Source: G965212025 sp965212025
GTDB taxonomy: Bacteria; Pseudomonadota; Gammaproteobacteria; Poriferisulfidales; Oxydemutatoraceae
Assembly (NCBI GenBank): GCA_965212025.1
Contig: OZ243039.1
Location: 1 to 64,000 of the forward strand
Reading direction: 5' to 3'
Length of the DNA: 64,000 nucleotides
In this document: piece after piece, positions 63,601 through 64,000 of the stretch
How the letters are laid out: each line of letters starts with the position of its first letter
Position numbering within the stretch: position 1 is the stretch's first letter
Made by a program: the position numbers and the translations under genes
The notes under the pieces: model-generated
Databases searched by the model: none
Told to the model about the DNA's origin: nothing
Seen by the model: only the letters and a program-made list of their open reading frames with translations

Positions 63601-64000
63601 TCATGAGGTCTGCCATTACGCTGAATTTCCAGATAGTAGCGACCGGGAAAGTTGTTCCGCCAGAAATCCAGCACTTTCTGGGTCCCTGCCGGCCTGCCAC
63701 GCTGCAAAGCCTGACCCAGATCACCCTGCACCCCACCGGACAAAACAATGAGGTCTGACGAATACTGCTTCAGCCACTCGTAACGAAGCTGTGGGCCATC
63801 CGAGTCCTGCCCTTCGCGATACGACTGCGTCAACAGGCACGTCAAATTTCGATAGCCGGCTTCGCTCATGCACAGCAAAACGACAGAGCCAGCCGATTTG
63901 CCCACCCCCGGTCGACCCTGCAGACGCACCTCACAACCAATAACAGGCTTGATGCCAACATCCACAGCTGCCTTGTAAAACTTCACGGCCGCAAAAAGGT
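60639..64000 (-). CDS. dnaE: DNA polymerase III alpha subunit, N-terminus cut by window edge
   Basis: Replicative DNA polymerase. The visible 1,120 residues start inside the PHP domain (LFAAVKFYKAAVDVGIKPVIGCEV); about 45-50 N-terminal residues and the start lie beyond 64000. The polymerase active site is visible: GPGRGSSAGSLVAF near 300 and PPDIDVDFCMDQRDRVIEYV near 340; then ARHAGGVIIAPEPL, FQLESPGIQQLAKRIRPD, GVIVYQEQVMEIAQ, FNKSHSVAYALVSYRTAWLKAH and a C-terminal OB fold (LLGIVVGRPGRVEGDR). Upstream of accA by 163 nt. Confidence 0.97.
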   Translation of the reverse strand, partial: LFAAVKFYKAAVDVGIKPVIGCEVRLQGRPGVGKSAGSVVLLCMSEAGYRNLTCLLTQSYREGQDSDGPQLRYEWLKQYSSDLIVLSGGVQGDLGQALQRGRPAGTQKVLDFWRNNFPGRYYLEIQRNGRPHEEAYLENACALAASEGLPIVATNEVCFLDKSDFLAHEVRVCIARRDQLADQKRLQTHVAEQYLKTPEEMLSLFHDYPEAIENTVEIAKRCTFRMDFGRVLLPKLSTHADKDAELHLREEARKGLDIFLRTREGKREEYEQRMAHELEVIAQTGFSSYFLIVSDFVQWAKQRGIPVGPGRGSSAGSLVAFLVKITEVDPLPHKLLFERFLNLERISPPDIDVDFCMDQRDRVIEYVVDRYGQDHVSQIITFDTLAARAVVRDVGRVLGYPYPQVDRIAKLVPAQLNIKLKDALAKSPELGKLMNPSDAEAEQTVKEIFDYGLMLEGLVRNPARHAGGVIIAPEPLTHYTALYCERGGTGVATHLDMNDAEAIGLVKFDFLGLKTLTVLNRTVAMVAKQKGTQIDLTALPVDDAQVYRLLSSGRTAGIFQLESPGIQQLAKRIRPDCFDDLVALLALFRPGPLGERGMIDSFVRGKHGGKINYLHKTLKPILKDTYGVIVYQEQVMEIAQRLAGFSLGQADVLRSAMGKKKKDVMRKQRKQFVESAVERGINQTKAVKIFELMEKFAQYGFNKSHSVAYALVSYRTAWLKAHHTAAYMASLMTTTTDSSRLLELIYECGSLGIVLEPPDVNRSLVGFSSLDERTVLYGLGCIRNVGNDVMQKLVDEREKNGDFASLRDFCLRTRGFLDRAATLGTLSLAGALDVFESNRAQLLVDMPYEYGLASQQVKDLNNGQSDMFGAEDARQSRPRNSKSVPEPSYSELGKMEAKALGFLWQYHPVKALGSYERQKLMRHTFYDMARRSAEEVVMELPPMLLGIVVGRPGRVEGDRSTVYLLKLDDSTGQMDIEIPEELYLDNETLFAPSEILVVETGFLSTDGAFRRNLRAKGVHSLTGVRRKYGESVWVEVRGDGEFSDFSDFSKDLQEVLRRFSTTGQEGKKLRCKLRTEAAEVLLDLGESWRVQPCEELLCELRNIRAVEKVSLKYPRHLGA

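Overview
The window is a 64-kb stretch of a gammaproteobacterial chromosome. Gene order matches the Pseudomonas-type arrangement at many points: dnaE-accA-tilS-pyrG-kdsA-eno-ftsB-ispD-ispF; thrS-infC-rpmI-rplT-pheS-pheT-ihfA-merR-tRNA-Pro; lepB-rnc-era-recO-pdxJ-acpS-cysM; uvrB divergent from an aspartate-type aminotransferase and tRNA-Asn; and trxA-rho. I cannot name the genus. Genes are tightly packed, stop/start overlaps of 1, 4 and 8 nt are common, and many starts are not ATG. Together with apparent losses (no glnD between map and dapC, no lepA before lepB, a shortened PheT) this suggests a compact, perhaps host-associated genome. The lifestyle is inference only.

Layout. 1-435: a truncated gene of unknown function. 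470-2885: groES-groEL with promoter and terminator. 3089-11445: two tandem copies of a large secreted GLUG-repeat/fibronectin-III protein, one intact and one broken by several frameshifts, each preceded by a related non-coding block. 11453-13269: trxA-rho. 13298-16374: purH-purD. 16560-18552: a lipoprotein, tRNA-Arg and a frameshifted di-haem cytochrome c. 18949-23112: map-dapC-dapD-dapE (lysine/peptidoglycan precursor). 23110-24268: six tandem copies of the dapE 3' end. 24243-37798: a long leftward run of translation, RNA-processing, cofactor and secretion genes, with a GxxExxY gene inserted between era and recO. 37866-41540: tRNA-Val, uvrB, aminotransferase, tRNA-Asn. 41645-48411: an accessory region with a DUF488 gene and four related proteins of unknown function. 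48423-64000: tsaB, yoaA-like helicase, isoprenoid, eno, kdsA, pyrG, tilS, accA and dnaE (runs off the edge).

The most striking theme is tandem duplication at every scale: 10 bp (59288), 30/36 bp (cytochrome linker), about 190-205 bp at three gene junctions (dapE/exonuclease, ispF/yoaA, kdsA/eno), 1,250 bp (two of the unknown proteins) and about 4.8 kb (GLUG/Fn3 genes). At ispF/yoaA and kdsA/eno the repeat unit runs across a stop/start overlap, so each copy forms a short chimeric ORF that overlaps the next by 8 nt. This creates chains of possibly coupled micro-ORFs in front of yoaA and eno.

The best candidate for an undescribed system is the cluster at 43020-47548: four proteins sharing an N-terminal aromatic/basic module and a central FL-x-[YF]-x-T block, read leftward from a good promoter. 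The truncated gene at the left edge may be a fifth member.
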